Shown here piece after piece: positions 9,301 to 17,699 of a DNA stretch of 32,745 nt (position 1 is its first letter; the number at the start of each line of letters is the position of its first letter). The notes under the pieces are model-generated. The model was not told the DNA's origin, ran no database searches, and worked only from the letters and a program-made list of their open reading frames with translations. The translations under genes were made by a program, and so were the position numbers. The DNA comes from Bacteroidales bacterium (lineage in GTDB: Bacteria; Bacteroidota; Bacteroidia; Bacteroidales; WCHB1-69): contig JAIRVY010000038.1 of the NCBI GenBank assembly GCA_031253655.1, positions 1 to 32,745 of the forward strand, given 5' to 3'.

Positions 9301-9756
9301 ATGAATATAAATTTTGAACGTTTACTGCATCTACTCTTACCCACTTTTTTAAGAAAAGATGTAATAAAATCGTTTTTAAGCGCGGCTTCAGTGGCATTGC
9401 AGGAAAACAAAAATAATGTTGATGATTATTTTACAAGTATAAATTATCATTTGCGAGTTACCCCCCAAACATTTTCTCTGGAAAAAATGTTGAACGACAA
9501 ATGCGATAAAACCCTTAGGCGTATATATGTTGGTGCACCGGAGCCGGAACCCCCTTTCTATTTTTTGGAAAATGGCAAAATAGAGATGCAGTATTTTTCA
9601 AATAACAACTATTTTATGGGCAACTCCGTATATGCTTATGATTTTATTGTTTTTGTGCCTTTAATACTTAAAAGCGAAAACACAACAAATTTTATTACCG
9701 CCATGCTAAATAAATATAAGTTAATAACAAAATCATTCAATATTCAATATCTATGA
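9301..9756 (+). CDS. Tail protein I-like / baseplate protein
   Basis: 151 aa between J-like and fibre gene. Confidence 0.45.
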   Translation: MNINFERLLHLLLPTFLRKDVIKSFLSAASVALQENKNNVDDYFTSINYHLRVTPQTFSLEKMLNDKCDKTLRRIYVGAPEPEPPFYFLENGKIEMQYFSNNNYFMGNSVYAYDFIVFVPLILKSENTTNFITAMLNKYKLITKSFNIQYL

Positions 9757-10598
9757 AAAAATTAATTACAGATTATTTGCAACACAGACTACCTGCAAAT
9801 AGCAATTTTTTGCAATATATTAGCGGAGAAATGCACAGTAACTTGATTATGCTTTGTGAGTCTCTTTACCCCGATTCGGAAAACAATGCTTATATTTTAT
9901 CAGGTTGCGAAAGGACAATCAACGCCGGCATAGTTAATTATTCAAGCGGTATTGTTTTTTACAATAAGGAAATATTTTTAGTTTCACCATACAGCCATCC
10001 AACCGGCTCTACAAGCTATGGATTAATTTTACAAACAACCTTTCAAACAGAAGAATATGGCTCAGGGGATGAATTGCCCGCATATCAAGTCAAAGTGCTG
10101 AATTGGGGTTCAGTTAGTTCAGGGGCTCTCAAGTTTGAGAATATGATTCGAAAAGATTGCTACTCATACGATATCAATTATTCGGGAACTGTACTTGCAA
10201 AAAAAGAATATAAAGTAATATCAAACCACTCAACACAAACATTAACCATACACATGAAACTCCTAAACTCTGCAATAACAAGTACGGGATGGGTAACCTT
10301 TTCTGCACCCGGATTTGAAAAAAAAGGGTTTTTGGGAATGGGGTATGTAGTAAATAGAGCAAACGGGCAGGTGTATAATGTGTGTATTTATTTGTATGGT
10401 AAAACCATTTTGGTAGCACGTACAACTGATCCGGAGCCCACCGGCGGCGTTATTCCAGTTGGCCTTATAAAGTGGAATGAACTTTGCCAATATATTGGTT
10501 TTCAAAATGGAAATGAAGCAGTTATACATATTAATTTAACACACGGGAGAGAAGCGGTTGGCGGAAACGGACTTATAATAATAGACGATATGGCCTAA
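9753..10598 (+). CDS. Putative tail fibre / receptor-binding protein
   Basis: Last structural gene, 281 aa; SGIVFYNKEIFLVSPYSHPTGSTSYGLILQT resembles fibre-type beta-rich proteins. Confidence 0.45.
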   Translation: MKKLITDYLQHRLPANSNFLQYISGEMHSNLIMLCESLYPDSENNAYILSGCERTINAGIVNYSSGIVFYNKEIFLVSPYSHPTGSTSYGLILQTTFQTEEYGSGDELPAYQVKVLNWGSVSSGALKFENMIRKDCYSYDINYSGTVLAKKEYKVISNHSTQTLTIHMKLLNSAITSTGWVTFSAPGFEKKGFLGMGYVVNRANGQVYNVCIYLYGKTILVARTTDPEPTGGVIPVGLIKWNELCQYIGFQNGNEAVIHINLTHGREAVGGNGLIIIDDMA

Positions 10599-10625
10599 AA
10601 AAAGCCCTCATCTCCCGCGTAGCAA

Positions 10626-10732
10626 ATTCTCACGCTCGTTACGCAAAGCAAAGGTGCTCACACACCACGACAAAGGCTAAATGCCTTGTAGGTGTGTGAG
10701 CACCTTTATATATAAAAAGAACGCGTGAGAAT
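10626..10732. repeat. Three-tier nested inverted repeat
   Basis: Outer ATTCTCACGC (10626-10635)/GCGTGAGAAT (10723-10732); middle AAAGGTGCTCACACACC (10650-10666)/GGTGTGTGAGCACCTTT (10691-10707), 17 bp perfect; inner ACAAAGGC/GCCTTGT. Confidence 0.9.
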
Positions 10733-10757
10733 GGCGCAAAAATAATAAAAATTAAAA

Positions 10758-10895
10758 ATGGAAAAAGAACAAAAGAAATTCAACTACCAACAGCAATATG
10801 GCGTGATTATCATTTGCAAGGACGAGGCAGAGCAAATTCGCATTTATGAGGAACTACAAAAACAGGATTTAACATTAAAAGTAGTAACAGTATGA
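10758..10895 (+). CDS. Small 45-aa protein upstream of and overlapping the ABC-GNAT gene (not in ORF track)
   Basis: ATG 10758 to TGA 10893: MEKEQKKFNYQQQYGVIIICKDEAEQIRIYEELQKQDLTLKVVTV; ATGA overlap with next ORF. Confidence 0.6.
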   Translation: MEKEQKKFNYQQQYGVIIICKDEAEQIRIYEELQKQDLTLKVVTV

Positions 10896-12025
10896 TTATT
10901 AAAATAGAAAACAGATGTAGCGATTACAACAGTTACAGGGCGGCACGGGTAAAATCGCTGTTCAATGCCGAAACTGGCTGCAACTGGGACCATACGGCTG
11001 AATTACCCATTGAAAATTTTGATTGGAAAATAGGGCTAATCGTGGGACCATCCGGAAGCGGAAAAACAAGCATCGGCAGTCGTATTTTTCAAAAGCCGAT
11101 TTATGATTTGTACGCAGGATGGGATATAGACAAACCTATTGTTGACTGTATTGCTCCCGACAACGATTTTAACGCGGTAACCGGTGCCTTGTCGGCAGTG
11201 GGCTTAGGTGATGTTCCGGCGTGGCTTCGACCTTTTGACATATTGAGTAACGGCGAAAAATTTCGTGCCGGATTGGCGCGTTTGGTTTGCGAACAACCCG
11301 CACAAGCAGTGGTTGACGAGTTTACCAGCGTTATTGATCGTCAAATTGCCAAAATCGGCGCACAGGCGTTTGGCAAGGCGTGGCAGCGAGGAACAGGGCA
11401 AGTTGTGCTTTTATCGTGCCATTACGATATAATAGAATGGCTACAGCCCGACTGGGTTTATGATACGGCGGAGGCGCGGTTTTATACCCGCGACTGCCTT
11501 CGGCAACGCCCAACAATCGAACTTCAAATTTATAAAGTCAAAGGAAGTGCTTTCCGGCATTTTAAGCCGCATTACTATTTAGATTTGCCCCACCCGGTAG
11601 CAGCAGAGTATTTTGTTGGCATTATTGGCAACGAACCGGTTTGCCATATTGCCGTTTGTCCGCTGTTTACTGCAAAAGCATATCGTGCTACACGATTAGT
11701 TGTTATGCCGGAGTGGCAGGGTGCAGGAATCGGTATGCGATTTTTAAACACAATAGGACAATATCATCTTGATGGACGTGGTCGTTGCGGATACAAACTG
11801 CCAACATTTTTTCACACATCGCATCCGCAGCTGTGCATGGCGTTACGACGTTCCGATAAGTGGATGCAAACAGGAGCACAACTGTATGGCGATAACAAGG
11901 TAAAAAGTGCACTAAGTTTAAAGCGGTCGCGAGACAAAAAAAATATAAGTAATAGAGCAAGTACGGGTTACGGCGGACATTTTAGGGCTGTACAGGCATT
12001 CAAATATATAGGAAATGATAATTAA
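10892..12025 (+). CDS. ABC-type ATPase fused to GNAT-like acetyltransferase domain (Mom-like role hypothesised)
   Basis: Walker A GPSGSGKTS, ABC signature LSNGEKFRAGLARL, Walker B QAVVDEFTSVID, H-loop LLSCHYD; C-terminal GNAT acyl-CoA motif ATRLVVMPEWQGAGIGMRFLN and distal SHPQL...GGHFRAVQAFKYIG. Confidence 0.75.
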   Translation: MIIKIENRCSDYNSYRAARVKSLFNAETGCNWDHTAELPIENFDWKIGLIVGPSGSGKTSIGSRIFQKPIYDLYAGWDIDKPIVDCIAPDNDFNAVTGALSAVGLGDVPAWLRPFDILSNGEKFRAGLARLVCEQPAQAVVDEFTSVIDRQIAKIGAQAFGKAWQRGTGQVVLLSCHYDIIEWLQPDWVYDTAEARFYTRDCLRQRPTIELQIYKVKGSAFRHFKPHYYLDLPHPVAAEYFVGIIGNEPVCHIAVCPLFTAKAYRATRLVVMPEWQGAGIGMRFLNTIGQYHLDGRGRCGYKLPTFFHTSHPQLCMALRRSDKWMQTGAQLYGDNKVKSALSLKRSRDKKNISNRASTGYGGHFRAVQAFKYIGNDN

Positions 12026-12497
12026 TATTTTAGGTAAAAAAGGAGAGGCATATAAAGCCGCAAGCGATTTGGTTATAGCATTGGGGCACTGTATTGCAAC
12101 AAATGGATTGTCGCATGTAGCCATTGCGCCGCTATTAACACAGAAAATAACACTTCAGGAAATCAATTATCCATTATTAGGCACATTGATTTTTCATCCT
12201 TCGCCACTCCCATACGGACGTGGTGCATCGGCAATAAGATGGGCATATCGAAGACGGGAACCGGTAACGGCAGCCACATGGCTTTGGGCAAACGAAAATT
12301 TAGATGCAGGTGATATTTGTGAGCAGGAAATAGTAAAAATTGATTATGAACTGCGTCCGCGTGAGTTTTACGAGCAGCACGTTATTCCGGCGATGCTTAG
12401 AACCTTGGATCGTGCTCTAAATGATATTGAAAAGGGAGTTAAACGGCAAATAAAACAGGTAGAAGAATATGCGACCTATGACTGTAGAATTGAATAA
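12015..12497 (+). CDS. Formyltransferase-fold protein (PurN/Fmt/ArnA-like core)
   Basis: FHPSPLPYGRGASAIRWAYRRREPVTAATWLWANENLDAGDICEQEIVKI matches the HxSLLPxxRGxxPixWa...DxGxI signature; the Asn of the canonical NxH is replaced by Ile. Confidence 0.7.
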   Translation: MIINILGKKGEAYKAASDLVIALGHCIATNGLSHVAIAPLLTQKITLQEINYPLLGTLIFHPSPLPYGRGASAIRWAYRRREPVTAATWLWANENLDAGDICEQEIVKIDYELRPREFYEQHVIPAMLRTLDRALNDIEKGVKRQIKQVEEYATYDCRIE

Positions 12498-13488
12498 AAT
12501 TTATTGTGGAGATGCCTTGAAAACGTTACAGCTGTTCAAAACTGAAAGCGTGAATTGTATAGTGTCATCGCCTCCTTACTATGCGCTTAGAAATTATAAT
12601 GTTGATGGGCAAATTGGTCTTGAGCCAACACCGAAGCAATATTTAAAGCGACTTGCAGATGTATTTATGGAGTGTAGGCGTGTGCTAACAAAGGACGGCA
12701 CAATGTGGATAGTCATTGGTGACAGTTATGCCGGTAGTGGACGTGGAATTGGCGATATAAACAAAAAAGGAATTCAGCAAAAAGCAAGTTTTGTGGGTGA
12801 ATTTTGCAAACCTTACCAACTTGACGGCTATAAGGGTAAGGACTTAATAGGTATTCCGTGGTCGCTGGCTTTTGCATTGCGCGCCGGGGGCTGGTACTTG
12901 CGCCAAGATATAATTTGGCACAAACCAAATCCAATGCCTGAAAGTATCCGCGACCGCTGTACGAAAGCACATGAATACGTTTTTTTATTCAGTAAATCGG
13001 CAAAATATTACTTTGCCCACAACGCCATATTAGAGCCTGCAAAGTATGATGGTCGCAAAAAGATGACACACGAAGGCAGTGCGAAGTACCTTAACGATGC
13101 CGCCGGAATAGCAACACAAAACGTGTCAAAAGGCGGACGTGAGAGATGGCCCAATAAACAGCGCGGATTTTCTACAAAAGACGGCGATACGGGCTTTCCG
13201 GCACAACATCACGGCAGTAATATACCAATGCTCCCTGCACGTAACAAACGCAGCGTGTGGACGGTGCCAACGCGGGGATTTAAAGGTGCGCACTTTGCTA
13301 CCTTTCCGCCCGATTTGATACGCACGTGCATTATTGCAGGCTGCCCACAGGGTGGCATTGTGCTTGACCCGTTCATGGGTGCCGGCACAACGGCAGTTGT
13401 AGCAAAGAAACTCGGCAGAAATTTTATAGGGATTGAACTAAACAGCGACTATATACGTTTAGCAGAGGAGCGGTTGGGTAGTGTGTGA
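12469..13488 (+). CDS. DNA methyltransferase, N-4/N-6 type (SPPY motif)
   Basis: Motif IV VSSPPYYALRNY early and motif I DPFMGAGTTAVVAKKLGRNFIGIELNSDYI at the C-terminus (beta-class order). SPPY is commonly m4C-type. Confidence 0.85.
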   Translation: MRPMTVELNKIYCGDALKTLQLFKTESVNCIVSSPPYYALRNYNVDGQIGLEPTPKQYLKRLADVFMECRRVLTKDGTMWIVIGDSYAGSGRGIGDINKKGIQQKASFVGEFCKPYQLDGYKGKDLIGIPWSLAFALRAGGWYLRQDIIWHKPNPMPESIRDRCTKAHEYVFLFSKSAKYYFAHNAILEPAKYDGRKKMTHEGSAKYLNDAAGIATQNVSKGGRERWPNKQRGFSTKDGDTGFPAQHHGSNIPMLPARNKRSVWTVPTRGFKGAHFATFPPDLIRTCIIAGCPQGGIVLDPFMGAGTTAVVAKKLGRNFIGIELNSDYIRLAEERLGSV

Positions 13489-13528
13489 AAAATGTACAAA
13501 TTGATTTAAAAAAATGTACAAATTGATT
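13488..13528. repeat. Two direct repeats AAAAATGTACAAATTGATT, 22-bp period; candidate transposase/end-binding sites
   Basis: Copies at 13488-13506 and 13510-13528, immediately after the last phage gene and before dnaX. Confidence 0.8.
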
Positions 13529-13633
13529 ATAGGGCTATACTATTTTTAGGTTCGTATTATACAATGATTGTTTTAATATTTGTGAGAATTTATTTTTTGC
13601 AAAATTATTAATAATTTTTTTACAAAAAAAACC

Positions 13634-13641
13634 TATTTTTG
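13634..13641 (+). promoter_or_regulatory. Bacteroidetes-type -7 element TATTTTTG upstream of dnaX
   Basis: Matches TAnnTTTG; 56 bp upstream of dnaX start; -33 element weak. Confidence 0.4.
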
Positions 13642-13696
13642 CAAAACCCTTCATCTCTTGTTAAGGTATTGTTTATCAAATTATTGTTCTTAATCT

Positions 13697-14830
13697 ATGG
13701 ATAATTTTATTGTTTCCGCCCGAAAATACCGTCCACCCACTTTTAATATGGTGGTGGGACAGGATTCTATTGTTTCTACTTTAAAAAACGCCATTAAAAC
13801 CCAACAGGTAGCACAAGCGTTTCTGTTTTGCGGTCCGCGCGGTGTGGGAAAAACTACCTGTGCCCGTATCTTCGCCAAAGCCCTCAACTGCCATAACCTC
13901 ACTTCCGGTTTTGAACCCTGCAACGAATGCGATTCCTGCAAATCGTTCAACGCATCCGCCTCATTTAATGTGTATGAATTGGATGCCGCATCAAACAACT
14001 CTGTAGAAGATATTCGCTCTTTGGTGGAACAAGTGAGAATTAGTCCACAAGGTGCTAAATTTAAGGTTTACATCATTGATGAGGTTCACATGCTATCGTC
14101 ATCTGCTTTCAATGCTTTTTTGAAAACTTTGGAAGAACCACCCCACTACGCCAAATTTATCTTGGCAACTACCGAGAAACATAAAATCATCCCTACGATA
14201 TTGTCTCGCTGTCAAGTATATGACTTTAAGCGAATTGGCGATAATGACATTATGAAACATCTGGCTTATGTAGCTCAAAAAGAGGAGATACAGGCTGAGG
14301 AGGAGGCGCTTCGAGTTATAGCTTCCAAAGCCGATGGCGCACTTCGGGATGCTCTCTCTATCTTCGACCAATTGGTTAGTTTCTCGGGAAAAGATATTAC
14401 CTATCAATCCACCATTCAGCATTTGAATGTGTTGGATGTTGATAACTATTTTAAAATGATAGACTTTCTGTTTAGCGAGGATACTTCTGCAGGATTGTTG
14501 CTTTTTGATGCTATATTGAACTGTGGTTTCGACGGACAGCATTTTATTTCCGGATTGGCGGCACATTTTCGACAGTTGTTGATGGCGCAAAATCCGGCTA
14601 CTATCAAATTGATGGAGGTATCGGCTGCTGTGAAACAAAGTTTTATGGAACAAGCCCAAAAATCGGATAAACAGTTGTTACTTCGTGGGTTAGAATTAGC
14701 CAACCAATGTGATTATAACTATAAACTATCACAGAATAAACGACTTAGTGTTGAAATTTGTTTGATGCAAATCAATGGTAATTATCTTTACAAATTAAAT
14801 GCAGGGGTCAGGCAATCACGGGAGAAGTAG
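13697..14830 (+). CDS. dnaX: DNA polymerase III gamma/tau subunit, domains I-III (gamma-like product)
   Basis: GPRGVGKTTCARIFAKALNC, zinc-binding CNECDSC, IDEVHMLSSSAFNAFLKTLEEPP, ATTEKHKIIPTILSRCQ. Confidence 0.95.
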   Translation: MDNFIVSARKYRPPTFNMVVGQDSIVSTLKNAIKTQQVAQAFLFCGPRGVGKTTCARIFAKALNCHNLTSGFEPCNECDSCKSFNASASFNVYELDAASNNSVEDIRSLVEQVRISPQGAKFKVYIIDEVHMLSSSAFNAFLKTLEEPPHYAKFILATTEKHKIIPTILSRCQVYDFKRIGDNDIMKHLAYVAQKEEIQAEEEALRVIASKADGALRDALSIFDQLVSFSGKDITYQSTIQHLNVLDVDNYFKMIDFLFSEDTSAGLLLFDAILNCGFDGQHFISGLAAHFRQLLMAQNPATIKLMEVSAAVKQSFMEQAQKSDKQLLLRGLELANQCDYNYKLSQNKRLSVEICLMQINGNYLYKLNAGVRQSREK

Positions 14831-15446
14831 TAACGACCCCCCGCCAACGGGTATCGGCAGTTTGGTACAAAACACTACGCCGCAACAATCTACTCGCGGA
14901 TTTGTTGCCCCCTCCGCCGCCCCCGTTAAGAAGACACCGGATATAACGGACATCATTGTAGAGTCGCGGCATGCCACGTCTCAGAAAACGCAGAATGCAG
15001 AAGAGGAGAAGAGCAAAAATGCAGAAGAACAGAAAACTTTACCGCCAGTTTTAACCCCAATGTCCTCAATTTCAACCAACGGGACAGAATCTCAAAAGAA
15101 TTTCCCAGAAATATGGCAGGCAATGTTTGAACTTGTATTTTCCTCTGTTCCAACGATTTATTTTCCATTAAAAAACATTATCCCCGAAATAGAATACAAC
15201 ATTCTTAATCTAACTGTTAAGAATGAAATTCAAAAAGAACACTTTGAAGCCAAAAAAAGAGAAGTGCTGGAATATTTACGCACACATTACAGTGAACAGA
15301 TTGAAAATGTTGTAGTTAGAGCAAACGAACAGATGGAAACTAAGAAAATTATTTACGACATAAAAGATAAATTGCAAAATTTTAAGGAACAAAATGTTGA
15401 ATTTGATGATTTTTTACAAATTTTAGACCTGAAAATTAAAGACTAA
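14799..15446 (+). CDS. dnaX: dnaX tau C-terminal region in +1 frame
   Basis: Overlaps the end of the gamma frame; Pro/Ser/Thr-rich linker then a tau domain-V-like region (FPEIWQAMFELVFSSVPTIYFPLKN...). Confidence 0.8.
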   Translation: MQGSGNHGRSSNDPPPTGIGSLVQNTTPQQSTRGFVAPSAAPVKKTPDITDIIVESRHATSQKTQNAEEEKSKNAEEQKTLPPVLTPMSSISTNGTESQKNFPEIWQAMFELVFSSVPTIYFPLKNIIPEIEYNILNLTVKNEIQKEHFEAKKREVLEYLRTHYSEQIENVVVRANEQMETKKIIYDIKDKLQNFKEQNVEFDDFLQILDLKIKD

Positions 15447-17690
15447 ATGGATATTTATATTCCCAATCCTACTTTAGAGCGAAAAACTATCTTAAAAAAG
15501 TATAGAGATTTGTGCAATATCTTGCCACCCGGGGTTACCAAACAACAGCGCAAACTTTTTCACAAGGCTTTTTCGTTAGCCGTTGATGCTCACAAAGATA
15601 TGCGCAGAAAGGGCGGAGAACCTTATGTTTATCACCCAGTTGCCGTTGCGGAGATTGTTGCACAGGAGATAAATTTGGGCGTAAAATCTATGATATCGGC
15701 ATTACTGCACGATGTAGTAGAAGATACCGACTTTACCTTTAAAGATATTCGGGGATTGTTTGGGGAAGATATAGCCAAAATTGTGGATGGACTTACTAAA
15801 ATTGAAGATATTGTAGTGGATGTGGATCAATCGGTACAAGCGGAAAATTTTAGGAAAATCTTACTCTCTACTGTAGAAGATGTGCGCGTTATCTTGATAA
15901 AATTGGCGGACAGGCTGCACAATATGAGAACATTGAACGCAATGCCACAGGAAAAACAATGGAAAATATCATCAGAAACTACTTTTTTCTTTGTTCCCAT
16001 CGCCCACAGGTTAGGGCTTTATACCATAAAAAGTGAATTGGAAGATTTGGCAATGAAATATAACGACCCAACCGAATACAACAAAATTTCGTATGCTCTT
16101 GAATCTACTGCGGAGGAAAGAAAATCTTTAATTGATGATTTTACAAAGCCGGTGATTGAAAAGTTTAAGGAACTTGGCATTGAAGCGGAAATTACCAGCA
16201 GAACAAAATCGGTATATTCTATTCATCAAAAAATGATGAAGAAAAAGATTAGTTTTGAAGATATTTACGACATCTTTGCTGTACGTTTTGTATTTGATTC
16301 CCCTCCTGAAGAGGAAAAAATTATCTGTTGGCGCATCCATACCATTATAACAGAGATGTATAAAACCAATCAATTGCGTGAAAGAAATTTTATTACCAAT
16401 CCTAAGCCCAACGGGTATCAATCGCTGCACCTTACTGCTATGAGTAAGGCAGGTAAATGGGTAGAAGTGCAGATTCGCTCGAAACGTATGAACGAAATTT
16501 CCGAAAAAGGTCTTGCTGCGCATTTCAAATATAAAGAGGAAAACAAGAATCCGCAGGAATACGAAAACCGTGTAGAAGAGTGGCTTACAAAAATCAGGCA
16601 TATGTTAAAGAGTGAAGATACTACCGCTTTGGAACTCTTGGACGAAGTAAAACTAAACCTTAATTTAAAAGAAGTAATTGTGTTTACCCCAAAAGGTGAA
16701 AGAAGAGTGTTGCCGGCAGGTGCTACAGTGCTCGATTTTGCCTACGACTTGCATACAAATCTTGGTAATAGATGTATCGGAGCGAAGGTAAATTATAATA
16801 TCGTCCCTATTGATTATGTGCTAAGAAGTGGAGATCAACTTCACATTATTACTTCAAAAAAACAGATTCCAAAACCGGAATGGTTTAATTACGTAAAAAC
16901 TACCCACTCCCGTGAAAAAATTAAGGAAGCGTTGCGGGATGAAAATAAAAAGAAAGAGGAACAGGGAAAGAAAATATTAGCAGAAATTTTTACCGCTCTT
17001 AAAATTGAAAACACCGCTTCAAATATAGGGCGTGTTCAAGCAGATGCCAGAATATTATCTCCCTACGAATTTTGGAACAACGTGGCAGAAGGAGTAATTA
17101 CCAAAGACCGCATCCGTAAAATTTTTAGAAGAAAGAATACGGATTTAAGCGCTATTGATGACTTTAGAAAAAAAATTTCAAACAATTCTCATAAAGGTAT
17201 TGATATATTAATTGATGAACAGTTAGAGAAAAAACCTGAAGCATTTCTCTTGGATGAGATTTCGGATGTGATACGTTACAACGTTGCAGAATGTTGTAAC
17301 CCAATTCCCGGAGACCAAGTGGTAGGATTTCAAATTACAAACGACTCCATTGAAGTGCATCAAACCAAATGCCCCGTTGCTATTGAACAAATGTCGAAAT
17401 TTGGAAATAGAATTATTAAAGCGAAATGGAGAAAAGAATCGAATCTGGCATTTTTATCCGGTATCCGTATCACCGGTTTCGACAAAAAAGGGATGCTGAA
17501 AGAGATTATTGATGTTGTCTCTTCGCAGATGGAATTGAATATCAGGTCGCTCGATTTTTGGAGTAAAAGTAATACCTTCAACGGAAAATTAATGGTTTAC
17601 ATTCAAAATGTAAAAGCATTAAATGAATTGATTGAAAATCTATATAAAATTGACCAAGTAGAAAAAGTAGAACGCATTGCGCCTGAATAA
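15447..17690 (+). CDS. Bifunctional (p)ppGpp synthetase/hydrolase, RelA/SpoT family
   Basis: HD domain (ALLHDVVEDTDFTF), synthetase domain (NGYQSLHLTAM), TGS, C-terminal ACT-like region. Confidence 0.95.
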   Translation: MDIYIPNPTLERKTILKKYRDLCNILPPGVTKQQRKLFHKAFSLAVDAHKDMRRKGGEPYVYHPVAVAEIVAQEINLGVKSMISALLHDVVEDTDFTFKDIRGLFGEDIAKIVDGLTKIEDIVVDVDQSVQAENFRKILLSTVEDVRVILIKLADRLHNMRTLNAMPQEKQWKISSETTFFFVPIAHRLGLYTIKSELEDLAMKYNDPTEYNKISYALESTAEERKSLIDDFTKPVIEKFKELGIEAEITSRTKSVYSIHQKMMKKKISFEDIYDIFAVRFVFDSPPEEEKIICWRIHTIITEMYKTNQLRERNFITNPKPNGYQSLHLTAMSKAGKWVEVQIRSKRMNEISEKGLAAHFKYKEENKNPQEYENRVEEWLTKIRHMLKSEDTTALELLDEVKLNLNLKEVIVFTPKGERRVLPAGATVLDFAYDLHTNLGNRCIGAKVNYNIVPIDYVLRSGDQLHIITSKKQIPKPEWFNYVKTTHSREKIKEALRDENKKKEEQGKKILAEIFTALKIENTASNIGRVQADARILSPYEFWNNVAEGVITKDRIRKIFRRKNTDLSAIDDFRKKISNNSHKGIDILIDEQLEKKPEAFLLDEISDVIRYNVAECCNPIPGDQVVGFQITNDSIEVHQTKCPVAIEQMSKFGNRIIKAKWRKESNLAFLSGIRITGFDKKGMLKEIIDVVSSQMELNIRSLDFWSKSNTFNGKLMVYIQNVKALNELIENLYKIDQVEKVERIAPE

Positions 17691-17699
17691 AAAATAGTT

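Noticed and set aside
9753-10598. Diversity-generating retroelement or fibre inversion system
   Set aside because: No reverse transcriptase, template/variable repeat or recombinase is visible near the fibre gene; the nearby inverted repeat is too compact to be a G-segment.
14099-14659. 186-aa minus-strand ORF
   Set aside because: Fully antisense to conserved dnaX; composition and sequence look like shadow translation.
16128-16601. 157-aa minus-strand ORF
   Set aside because: Antisense to conserved RelA/SpoT coding sequence; shadow ORF.
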